This document shows, piece by piece, positions 1 through 7,178 of a DNA stretch of 64,000 nt (position 1 is its first letter; every line of letters starts with the position of its first letter). Source of the stretch: Tepidimonas sediminis. Its GTDB lineage: Bacteria > Pseudomonadota > Gammaproteobacteria > Burkholderiales > Burkholderiaceae_C. The DNA lies in the NCBI RefSeq assembly GCF_007556605.1, contig NZ_VJND01000003.1:186001-250000 (forward strand), written 5' to 3'. Made by a program: the position numbers and the translations under genes. Below the pieces are notes generated by a model, which worked only from the letters and a program-made list of their open reading frames with translations, was not told the DNA's origin and did not search any database.

Positions 1-1282
1 GGGCGGCGGCGCGCACCCGGTCCCAGCCTTCCTCCATCTTCACCAGCATCATCTCCACGGCGATGATGGCGTCGTCCACCAGCAGGCCCAGCGAGATGAT
101 CAGCGCCCCCAGCGTGATGCGGTCCAGGTTGATGCCCATGGCCTTGAAGACCACGAAGCTCAGGCCCAGCGTCACCGGCACCGCGATGCCGACGATCAGG
201 CCCGCGCGCAGCCCGATGGCCAGCATGCTCACCGCCATGACCACCGCCACCGCCACCAGAAACTTGATCTGGAACAGGTTGACCGCCTTGGCGATGGCGT
301 CGGCCTGGTTGGTCAGCTGCGTCAGCTCCAGTCCCAGCGGCAGCTCGGCCTTCTCGCGCTCCAGATAGGCGTGCAGGCGCTCGCCGAGCTGCAGGCCGTT
401 TTCCCCTTTGTTCATCACGACGCCGATCAGCACCGCATCCTGACCGCGCGCGCGCACCAGGTAGCCGGGCGGATCCTCGTGGCCGCGGCGGATGGTGGCG
501 ATGTCGCCCAGCCGGATCACCTTGCCGCCGGCGCGGATCGGCAGCCGCGCCAGTGCCTCGGGGTCCGATAGGTCGGCGTCGAGCCGGATGTGCAGGCGCG
601 GGCCGTCGGTTTCCAGCCTGCCGGTGGGCACCAGGCGGTTGCTGGCGTCGATGGCCTCGAAGATGGCCTGCGGCGACAGGCCCAGGTTGACCAGCCGCGC
701 GTTGTCGAATTCCACATACATGCGCTGGGTGCGCTCGCCCAGCAGCAGCGCCTTGTGCACGCCTTCGATGCGCTGGATCTCATCGCGCAGCCGTTCGGCC
801 TCGCGCACCAGCCCATCGTGCGGCAGCTTGGGCGCGGTCAGCGCCAGCAGGCTGAAATAGACGTCGGCGAAGTCGTCGTTGGCCAGCGGGCCGATCACGC
901 CGGCGGGCATTTCGCGCTGCGCGTCCCACATGCGCTTGCGCACCTGGTAGAACAGCTCCGGCACGCGGGCCTGCGGCGTGTAGTCGTAAAACTCCACCTG
1001 CAGCGTGGCCTGTCCGGGGCGGATCGTGGTCTCGATGCGGTAGAGAAATTCGACCTCCTGGATCTTTTTCTCCAGCCGGTCGACCACCTGCTCCTGCAGC
1101 TGCTGCGGCGTGGCGCCGGGCCAGGCCACGTTGACCTGCATCACGCGCACGGTAAAGGCGGGGTCCTCCGCGCGCCCGAGCGTCGCAAAGGCGTAGAGGC
1201 CGCCCAGCACCGACAGGATCAGGAAGAAGAGCGTGACGGCACGCTCGCGCACCGCCAGCGCCGACAGGTTCGGAAAGCTCAT
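1..1282 (-). CDS. RND efflux transporter permease, N-terminal part (cut by window edge)
   Basis: Inner-membrane proton-driven pump subunit of a tripartite efflux system. The first 427 codons are visible: an N-terminal cytoplasmic and first membrane segment (VTLFFLILSVLGG), the periplasmic porter region with a P-G-A-T-P motif after residue 50, then several membrane helices. The last visible part holds the TM4 signature GLLVDDAI, whose aspartates form the proton relay in this family. The ATG overlaps the stop of the adaptor gene (ATGA), so the two are translationally coupled. No outer-membrane factor is visible. The substrate cannot be told. The C-terminal 600 or so residues usual for the family lie outside the window. 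Confidence 0.93.
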   Translation of the reverse strand, partial: MSFPNLSALAVRERAVTLFFLILSVLGGLYAFATLGRAEDPAFTVRVMQVNVAWPGATPQQLQEQVVDRLEKKIQEVEFLYRIETTIRPGQATLQVEFYDYTPQARVPELFYQVRKRMWDAQREMPAGVIGPLANDDFADVYFSLLALTAPKLPHDGLVREAERLRDEIQRIEGVHKALLLGERTQRMYVEFDNARLVNLGLSPQAIFEAIDASNRLVPTGRLETDGPRLHIRLDADLSDPEALARLPIRAGGKVIRLGDIATIRRGHEDPPGYLVRARGQDAVLIGVVMNKGENGLQLGERLHAYLEREKAELPLGLELTQLTNQADAIAKAVNLFQIKFLVAVAVVMAVSMLAIGLRAGLIVGIAVPVTLGLSFVVFKAMGINLDRITLGALIISLGLLVDDAIIAVEMMLVKMEEGWDRVRAAA

Positions 1283-2373
1283 CGCGCGCGCTCCTGCACC
1301 GTCATGCCCGGCTGCAGCAGGTGCGTGCCCAGCGCCACCACGCGCTCGCCGGCCTGCAGCGGCGCGGCCACGACGGCATGGCGGTCGTCCAGCCGCAGCA
1401 CGCGCACCGGCACCGCCTCCAGCTTGCCGTCGCGCACGCGCCAGACGCGCGGCCCCTCGGCGCGCTCATCCAGCGCGCCCACCGGCACGCGCCAGGTGCC
1501 GACCGGGCTGGTGCTCTCTGCGGCGGCGGCCGGCCGGCCCGGCAGTGCGAACTGCGTGCTGACGACGCTGCCCAGCGGCAGCTCCGCCGGCAGGCCGTCG
1601 GCGCGGTAGCGCGCGCGGCGCGTGCGCGCGAGCGTATCCACCATCGGGGCGGCCTCGCGCAGGGCGAGCGGCACCATGCGCCCGTCGGGCAGCCGTGCCT
1701 GACCGGTCGCGGGCGGGGTGACGGTCTCGGGGAAGAACACCTCCACCTCGCGTGCGCCGGCCTGCGCGAGCGTCGCCACCGGCTGGCCCGCCGCCACCAC
1801 CTGGCCCGGCTGGCCGGTGACCTCGGTGACCACGCCGGCCGCGGGCGCGCGCAGCTGCGCGTAGGCGCGGCCGTTGCGCACCTGGCTCAACCGCGCCTGC
1901 GCGGCGTCGCGCCGGCTCGCGGCCTCGCGCGCAGCCAGCTGCGCGCGATCGGTGGCCTGTGCGCTGACGAAACCCTGCGCCGCGAGCGTGCGCACGCGCT
2001 CGAGATCCGCCTGCGCGGTGCGCAGCGCGGCCTCGGCGGCGGCCACGTCGGCCTCGGCGGCGCGCACGGCCTGCTCCAGATCCGCCGGATCCAGCTCGAA
2101 CAGGACCTGCCCGGCCTGCACGCTCTGGCCGGCGTCCACGCGCCGCGCGGCGATGCGCCCGCCGACCTGAAACGCCAGCGGCGCCTCCACCCGCGCGCGC
2201 ACCGTGCCGGACAGGCCCAGCCCTGCCGTCCCCAGCGGTTCCACGGTTGCGGTGGCCACCACGGGCGGGGCGGCCTGCGCGGCGGGGGCGCCGACGCGCT
2301 GGCAGCCAGCGGCCAGCGCCACCATCGAAATCGACACGACCAACGCGCCGAGGCGCAGGGGCTGAGCGTTCAC
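1279..2373 (-). CDS. RND efflux periplasmic adaptor lipoprotein (HlyD/MFP family)
   Basis: Periplasmic adaptor that links the RND permease to an outer-membrane channel. The 364-residue product starts with a short hydrophobic segment ending in a lipobox (ALAAGC), so it is probably a lipoprotein. Next come a barrel-sandwich half (GQSVQAGQVLFELDP), a long Ala/Gln-rich coiled-coil hairpin with many heptads, and the second lipoyl half (APAAGVVTEV). I chose the GTG at 2371-2373 because a GGAGG lies nine bases upstream; a longer frame starting farther upstream crosses the promoter and operator. It is first in an operon with the permease and divergent from the TetR gene. Confidence 0.92.
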   Translation of the reverse strand: MNAQPLRLGALVVSISMVALAAGCQRVGAPAAQAAPPVVATATVEPLGTAGLGLSGTVRARVEAPLAFQVGGRIAARRVDAGQSVQAGQVLFELDPADLEQAVRAAEADVAAAEAALRTAQADLERVRTLAAQGFVSAQATDRAQLAAREAASRRDAAQARLSQVRNGRAYAQLRAPAAGVVTEVTGQPGQVVAAGQPVATLAQAGAREVEVFFPETVTPPATGQARLPDGRMVPLALREAAPMVDTLARTRRARYRADGLPAELPLGSVVSTQFALPGRPAAAAESTSPVGTWRVPVGALDERAEGPRVWRVRDGKLEAVPVRVLRLDDRHAVVAAPLQAGERVVALGTHLLQPGMTVQERAR

Positions 2374-2393
2374 GGGCCTGACCTCCACTTGGC

Positions 2394-2422
2394 TTGGCAA
2401 TTTGTGAACGCAATCGTACACT
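2394..2422 (+). promoter_or_regulatory. Promoter of the TetR gene with embedded palindromic operator
   Basis: TTGGCA (2394-2399), a 17-base spacer and TACACT (2417-2422) form a good sigma70-type promoter. The spacer and -10 hold an imperfect palindrome, GTGAACG (2404-2410), CAAT, CGTACAC (2415-2421), with 6 of 7 paired positions. Its place between the divergent regulator and efflux operon suggests the TetR binding site, which could repress both directions. Transcription would start near 2429, almost at the ATG (2430), so the regulator mRNA may be leaderless. Function is inferred. Confidence 0.6.
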
Positions 2423-2429
2423 AAATGCC

Positions 2430-3092
2430 ATGACCATGCGAAAGGCCGAGGCGCGGGCCACCCCCGGCCGCCCGCCGGATGTGCGCAAGGACGAACTGAT
2501 CCTGGAGGCCGGGCGGACGCTGTTGCTGGCTGGCGGGCCGGCGGCGCTGACGATGGATGCGGTGGCGCGCGCCAGCGGCGTCTCCAAGGCGACGCTCTAC
2601 CGCCGCTGGCCGCACCGCGAGGCGCTGCTGGAGGCGCTGGTGCTGCGCGAGGCGCAGCCGCTGCTGGGCATGCTGGAGACGGTGCCGGCCGACGCCGCCG
2701 GGCTGGCCGCGGTGCTGGAGCGGTTTCTCGAGCAGCTGCTGGCGTTCGTCGGGCGGCCCCCTTACCGTGCCTACCTGCAGGCCATCGCCGCGCTGCCGCA
2801 GTCCCAGGCCGACCTGCAGCGCATCTGGCGCCTGGGGCCGCAGCAGGCGATCGATGCCGTCGCTTCCCTGCTGCGCCGCCACGCCGCAGCCCAAGGGCGG
2901 CGCTGGCCCGGCGCCGCCCGCGACGCCGAAACCCTGATCGGCATGGTCATGGGCATGGAGCTGGCGCGCATCCTCTACCGCCAGCCGCCGCGGCGCGCCG
3001 ATGCGCGCCTGCGGCGCCGGCTCGTGCGGGCGGTGGCGCGGGATTTTCTCGATACGTGGGAAAGCGGCAGGGAGCCGGTGACGAAGCGATGA
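2430..3092 (+). CDS. TetR/AcrR family transcriptional regulator
   Basis: Probable repressor of the divergent efflux operon. The 220-residue product has the family's N-terminal three-helix DNA-binding domain at about residues 20-65 (TMDAVARASGVSKATLYRRW, the helix-turn-helix) and a variable helical C-terminal ligand domain. The start could be ATG 2430 or ATG 2436; neither has a clear Shine-Dalgarno, in keeping with a leaderless transcript from the promoter just upstream. Its ligand is unknown. The divergent pairing with an RND pump is the classical arrangement for local, ligand-released repression. Confidence 0.9.
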   Translation: MTMRKAEARATPGRPPDVRKDELILEAGRTLLLAGGPAALTMDAVARASGVSKATLYRRWPHREALLEALVLREAQPLLGMLETVPADAAGLAAVLERFLEQLLAFVGRPPYRAYLQAIAALPQSQADLQRIWRLGPQQAIDAVASLLRRHAAAQGRRWPGAARDAETLIGMVMGMELARILYRQPPRRADARLRRRLVRAVARDFLDTWESGREPVTKR

Positions 3093-3227
3093 ATCGCGTG
3101 ATGGTGGCGGCGTATATTCCCCCTGATTCCCCCCGAATCCGTGGTCGCCCTAAGGAACGTCTGCACAACCACCCCCTGACCGGGTAGCATGACGCTTGTG
3201 AGGAAGCACACCGCAGGAGCGCCGCCG

Positions 3228-4238
3228 ATGAAGCAAGCCAGCCTGGGAGCAGGGTTCGAGCTGAAGGTCAAGACCACCCGCAAGCGCGAGTTCCTGCGGC
3301 AAATGCAGCAGGTGGTGCCGGGGCGGCGGCTTGAGGCGCTGATTGCCCCGCACATGCCCTCGCCTGGCCCCAAGGGCGGCCGTCCTCCGTACCCGGTGTC
3401 GGTGCTGTTGCGCATCCACTTCCTGCAGCAGTGGTTCGCGCTGTCGGACCCGGCAGCGGAAGAGGCGCTGTACGACGTGCCGGCCTTTGCCGAATTCGTG
3501 GGTCTGGACCTGGGGGTGGACACCGTGCCGGATGAGACCACGATCCTGCGCTTTCGACACCTTCTGGAAGAGAAGAACCTGAGCGAGCGTATGCTGGGCT
3601 TGGTCAACGGCATCCTTACCGAACGCGGGCTGATGGTCAGAAGCGGCACGGTGGTGGATGCCACGCTCATGGCCGCGCCCAGCTCCACGAAGAACCAGAC
3701 GCGCAGCCGCGACCCTGAGATGGCGAGCGGCGATGAGTCGGAGCCGCGAACGACGAAGAAAGGCAACCAGTGGTCCTTCGGCTGCAAGGCGCATGTGGGC
3801 ACGGACGCGGCCAGTGGACTTGCCCACAGCGTGGTGGTCACGCCAGCCAACGTGGCCGACGTCACGCAGGCGCACGCGCTGCTGCACGGCAAGGAACAAG
3901 ACGTCTTTGCCGATGCCGGCTACCAGGGCGTGGACAAGCGCGAGGAGGTGCAGGCTCGTCACCCCAAGGTCAACTGGCACGTGGCCATGCGGCCGGGCAA
4001 GCGCCGCCAGCTCGATCCGACCAGGCCGCTGGGTGCGGTGCTGGATGAGCTGGAAAGCGTCAAGGCGCGCATCCGCGCGCGCGGCGAGCACATCTTCGGC
4101 GTGCTCAAGTGCGTCTTCCGATACACGAAAGTCCGCTACAAGGGCCTGAAGAAGAACGCGGCGCAGATCACCACGCTCTTGATGCTGGCCAACCTGTGGC
4201 TTGCGCGCAGGCGGCTTATGCAGCCCTGCGTGGGGTAA
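3228..4238 (+). mobile_element. IS5-family transposase gene
   Basis: DDE transposase of the IS5 type, 336 residues. The N-terminal region has the family motif GGRPPYPVSVLLR and 'LLRIHFLQQWFALSDPA'. The catalytic triad can be placed at D144 (VVDATLM), D229 (FADAGYQG) and E287 (GEHIFG), all present, and the reading frame is intact. I chose ATG 3228 because an AGGAG sits eight bases upstream; an upstream ATG at 3189 would add 13 residues. The sequence CTAA then GGAACGTCTGC at 3150-3164 resembles an IS5-type target site and left end, but I found no convincing matching right inverted repeat after 4238. Activity is therefore uncertain. Confidence 0.9.
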
Positions 4239-4256
4239 GTGCGTCCAAACAGGGCC

Positions 4257-4330
4257 CACAAGCCCCCTGCGGGGCCGCCAAAGGCCCCTGCGGGGGCCGA
4301 AACGGCCCCGCAAGACCCCCGAAAGGACGC
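4257..4330. repeat. Cluster of GC-rich intergenic hairpins
   Basis: Between the IS5 transposase and the glycosyltransferase gene are three overlapping inverted repeats, such as GCCCCCTGCGGGGC and GGCCCCTGCGGGGGCC, followed by GGGGCCGAAACGGCCCC. They have no U-tract, so they are not typical intrinsic terminators. They could be REP-like elements or structures that block read-through from the insertion sequence. No gene was found from 4239 to 4453. Confidence 0.5.
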
Positions 4331-4453
4331 CGGAATCCATCATGTGAAACCCGCCACTGGCCACGGCGTCAGTAGCGGGGGTTGAGCAGACCTTCCAAAG
4401 GAGCTCGTTGGAAGACGAAATTCGAGGGGCACCTCATAGGCGGGAGAAGCAGC

Positions 4454-6238
4454 ATGATGCTCAGTGTAATCGTGACCACCTACCGGCGGCACCGCCACCT
4501 CATCCGGGCTTTGGTCAGTGTCCTCATCCAGAAAATCAATCCTGATGATGCCAGGTTCGAGGTGATTGTGGCCAATGATGATCCTGATGATCAAATGATC
4601 GATCAGATCGCTCAAATCGTCTCCGGAGAGGTGGCTTATCAGGGATCGTTGCGAGTCATTAATCGGCGTACCGAGGATGTCGGTGGGGTTGCGGCGTCTC
4701 GAAATAGAGCGATAGAGGCAGCCAGAGGGGATTTTTTGCTATTTCTGGATGATGATGATTTTCTTGTGTCGGGTGCTTTGGCTTCTTTTGTATCCTTGCT
4801 CAAGGAGCATGCTTGTGATTTTGTCTATGCCAACCATGTTCACGTGATTGAAGATGCAGATCTGAATGAAATCACCCGAATCAGGAGGGTGCAGCAGGAT
4901 ATTTCGTACAACGATCTGTTGGTCATGAATAGGATCCCCGTGGGATCGTTTGTGATCGCGCGGCGCGTGATCCGTCATTTCTTTGATGAGAAGTATACGA
5001 GTCTTGAGGACTGGGTGTTTCTTTTGGACAATCTTCAGGGTGTTAGGTTGGTTCGTGGAGACTTTGATGCGGTAACAATCTGCCACAGTGTGGACAAGGG
5101 GTACAGGCACCGCAACCGCGAAGGGGGGGTCAGCCGGTTCGTCGAGAACGTATGCCGCCTTTATATCCGGCATCCATCTGTCGAAGTCTTGGAGGCGCGC
5201 CGAGAAGTGCTGGCGAGCGTTGAGCTCCCATCTGTCGCACAGCTTTTTATCGCTGGCGCGGTCTCAGCCCAGAGGGAAGTGGTTCCTCGCGTTGTCTCTA
5301 CCAAGCAAGGGCGGTTTTTGATCGTCAACGAGGATGAGACCATACAGCACTCTTTGGTCTCGCGTGGATTCTTCGAGCCATTGCCCGCGTTGCTTGCTAT
5401 TTTGATTGCTCGCCAGAGCCAGGGGCTGATCATTGATGTTGGTGCCAACGTGGGCAGCTTCGCCGTCCCAGTAGGGTTGTCGATCGGGGGTGAGCGTCTC
5501 GTTGCCATTGAACCGCAGCGCCAGGTGTTTGCGATGCTTGAGGCGAATCTTGTCATTAATGGTATCTTAGGAGTGAGATCCCACCGTGTGGTAGTCGACC
5601 AGGCAACGCGAGAAACCTCGACGCTTCGGGTTCCTATCTTTGATGTCCGCTGCGAAAACTACACCGGGGCGGTGTCGTTCGATCCGGAGGTGATTGCGGT
5701 CCGGTCGGAACTGCCCGGCGTGGCGGAATCTTCCCAGCGAGCCCAGCGGTACGAAGACGTGGCGGTCCGTGGACTCGATCAGCTTCTCCCTGGTGAAAAT
5801 ATAAATTTTATCAAAATCGATGTCGAGGGTATGGAGCAGGATGTCATCCGTTCGGGGTTTGGCTTGATTCAAAGGGAAAGGCCGTTTATCTACTACGAAG
5901 CGTGTCCGATCGAGCGACTTCAGTATCGTAGCCATGCGGTCGCGGAAATGCTCAGGGGGCTGGGCTACCGACTGTTCCCAGTCGGGGGCAATTTCTTCGC
6001 ATGTCATCCTCAGCGTCTCGCTCCGTCGTTGCGTGACGCAATCGGCCTGCTGTTCGATCTAGACTCGCGGGCCCTTGAACACGAGCGTGAGTTGAGTATC
6101 GATCACGGGCTCGCAGCGGAGTTGTTGGCTCGATTTTGCGAGGCGGGCGCTCCGGTCACTTCGATTGTAGACGAAGGGGGCGGGTCAAGCACCAAGTGCA
6201 ACAGCGGAATCACTGAAGGGAGCTGCTGGCGCGGGTGA
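4454..6238 (+). CDS. GT2 glycosyltransferase fused to FkbM methyltransferase
   Basis: Two-domain enzyme of 594 residues, probably cytoplasmic. Residues 3-240 or so form a GT-A family 2 glycosyltransferase: SVIVTTYRR at the start, a nucleotide-site ANDDP near 40, and the metal-binding acidic run FLDDDD at about 97-102. From about 310 an FkbM-type SAM-dependent methyltransferase follows: glycine-rich IIDVGANVGSF near 326 and FIKIDVEGMEQDVI near 450. Likely role: adding and O-methylating a sugar on a glycan or glycoprotein. ATG 4454 has GGGAGA six bases upstream. Codon use is much more AT-rich than its neighbours, especially at 4540-5100, a sign of transfer. The last 15-20 codons run into the end of an IS30 remnant, so the native C-terminus has been replaced. 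Confidence 0.85.
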   Translation: MMLSVIVTTYRRHRHLIRALVSVLIQKINPDDARFEVIVANDDPDDQMIDQIAQIVSGEVAYQGSLRVINRRTEDVGGVAASRNRAIEAARGDFLLFLDDDDFLVSGALASFVSLLKEHACDFVYANHVHVIEDADLNEITRIRRVQQDISYNDLLVMNRIPVGSFVIARRVIRHFFDEKYTSLEDWVFLLDNLQGVRLVRGDFDAVTICHSVDKGYRHRNREGGVSRFVENVCRLYIRHPSVEVLEARREVLASVELPSVAQLFIAGAVSAQREVVPRVVSTKQGRFLIVNEDETIQHSLVSRGFFEPLPALLAILIARQSQGLIIDVGANVGSFAVPVGLSIGGERLVAIEPQRQVFAMLEANLVINGILGVRSHRVVVDQATRETSTLRVPIFDVRCENYTGAVSFDPEVIAVRSELPGVAESSQRAQRYEDVAVRGLDQLLPGENINFIKIDVEGMEQDVIRSGFGLIQRERPFIYYEACPIERLQYRSHAVAEMLRGLGYRLFPVGGNFFACHPQRLAPSLRDAIGLLFDLDSRALEHERELSIDHGLAAELLARFCEAGAPVTSIVDEGGGSSTKCNSGITEGSCWRG

Positions 6239-7050
6239 GCTTGTCCAGCATGGCCTGGCAGCCGGCGATCGGCGGGCGGAAGCCGTGGATGGCACGGGGC
6301 CGATGCCCGAGCCGGTCGGCGATCGCATCGAGCTCTTCCTGGCTGTAGACCGACAGCTTCGTGCCCTTGGGCAGGTGCTGGCGCAGCAAACCGTTGATAT
6401 TCTGATGAAACCGCAAGCGGTTTTGATGAAACCACTTGCGGTTTTGATGAAATCGCGGGCGATTTTCGCGACTGCCCCGCTGCCACGGACTGCGCGGGTC
6501 GCAGAAGCAGACCCGGATGCCGGTGGCCTCGGTCAGCTCGGGATGACGCGCCATTTCCTTGCCGCGGTCGTCGGTCAGGGTCTTGCGCATCGGCTTGGGC
6601 GTCTTGCGCAGCTTGGCGCTGAAGCCCTCCAGGGCCGAGGCTGCGGTGGCGTCCTTGAGCTTGGGGCTGCACACCAGACGCGAGCTGCGCTCCACCAACA
6701 CCCCAACCGCCGAGCGGTTGGCCGCCCCCTTGAGGAGGTCGCCTTCCCAGTGGCCGGGGGAAGCCAGGTCGTTGGCTTTGGGCGGACGCAGGTGGATGCT
6801 GACCGCCTCGGGCAGCTGGCCTCTTCGGTCCTGCCCTCGAGACCGGGGCATGCGCTTGCCTTGCGCACGCCGCAGGCAGGCGATGAGCTCCTTGCGCAGC
6901 TCACCGCGCGGCATCGCATCGATGCAGTTGTCGATGGTCTCGTGCGAGACGCGGCGATCCGGATCGCCGGGCCACATGCGTCTCAAGTGTGCCGGCAATC
7001 TGAGACGGCGACCAGCCCTCCAGCAGGAAGTGGTGCACCACGCTATGAGC
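6180..7050 (-). pseudogene. IS30-family transposase remnant (frameshifted, 5'-truncated, with repeat insertion)
   Basis: The frame 6210-6998 encodes most of an IS30 transposase: VSHETID, a run MPRGELRKELIACLRRAQGK, GHWEGDLL (first catalytic D), LTDDRGKEMARH (second D), SPWQRGSREN (catalytic E). Upstream, WSPSQIAG lies in another frame; one extra base near 6987 breaks the join (the expected A-G-T-L-R-R-M needs one base fewer). The N-terminal helix-turn-helix region beyond about 7050 is absent. Directly after the catalytic E-N, 21 residues are inserted in frame by a triplicated 21-bp repeat. The outer end (GGGTCAAGCACCAAGTGC near 6182) resembles IS30-type termini and lies inside the GT2-FkbM reading frame. 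This copy should not make active transposase. Confidence 0.85.
6401..6463. repeat. Three tandem 21-bp repeats inside the IS30 remnant
   Basis: Units start at 6401, 6422 and 6443 and follow the pattern TNTGATGAAAYCRCNNGCGRT; units one and two each differ at a few positions and unit three is more divergent. Together they make exactly 63 bases, an in-frame insertion in the transposase just after its catalytic glutamate. On the transposase strand they read as F-H-Q-N-R repeats. Confidence 0.85.
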
Positions 7051-7178
7051 GGGCCTAAAGTTCTTCTTCAAGTCGCCGATAGCGTGACTGAGAGGAAGCG
7101 TGAGCTCCCTTGAAGGGGTTTGCTTTCCTTGACTTTTCTCGCCCCCAGGCAAGGTTCGCTCATGGAAAGGGGTAGGTC
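7051..7178 (+). promoter_or_regulatory. Upstream region of the octapeptide-repeat gene
   Basis: This 128-base gap starts where homology to the IS30 transposase stops. It contains a TTGACT (7129-7134), a possible -35, but no convincing -10 at the right distance. The ribosome binding site AAAGGGG at 7166-7172 lies six bases before the ATG at 7179. An out-of-frame ATG at 7162 overlaps it. Confidence 0.3.

Noticed and set aside
3150-4364. 404-codon minus-strand frame over the IS5 gene
   Set aside because: Antisense to a transposase with a complete DDE triad; biased composition.
4340-5556. Minus-strand frames opposite the GT2-FkbM gene (for example 4739-5173 and 5161-5556)
   Set aside because: No start signals or family motifs, and they oppose a frame with clear GT2 and FkbM motifs.
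6400-6470. Short repeats considered as a CRISPR array
   Set aside because: Units are directly tandem with no spacers and lie inside a transposase reading frame.
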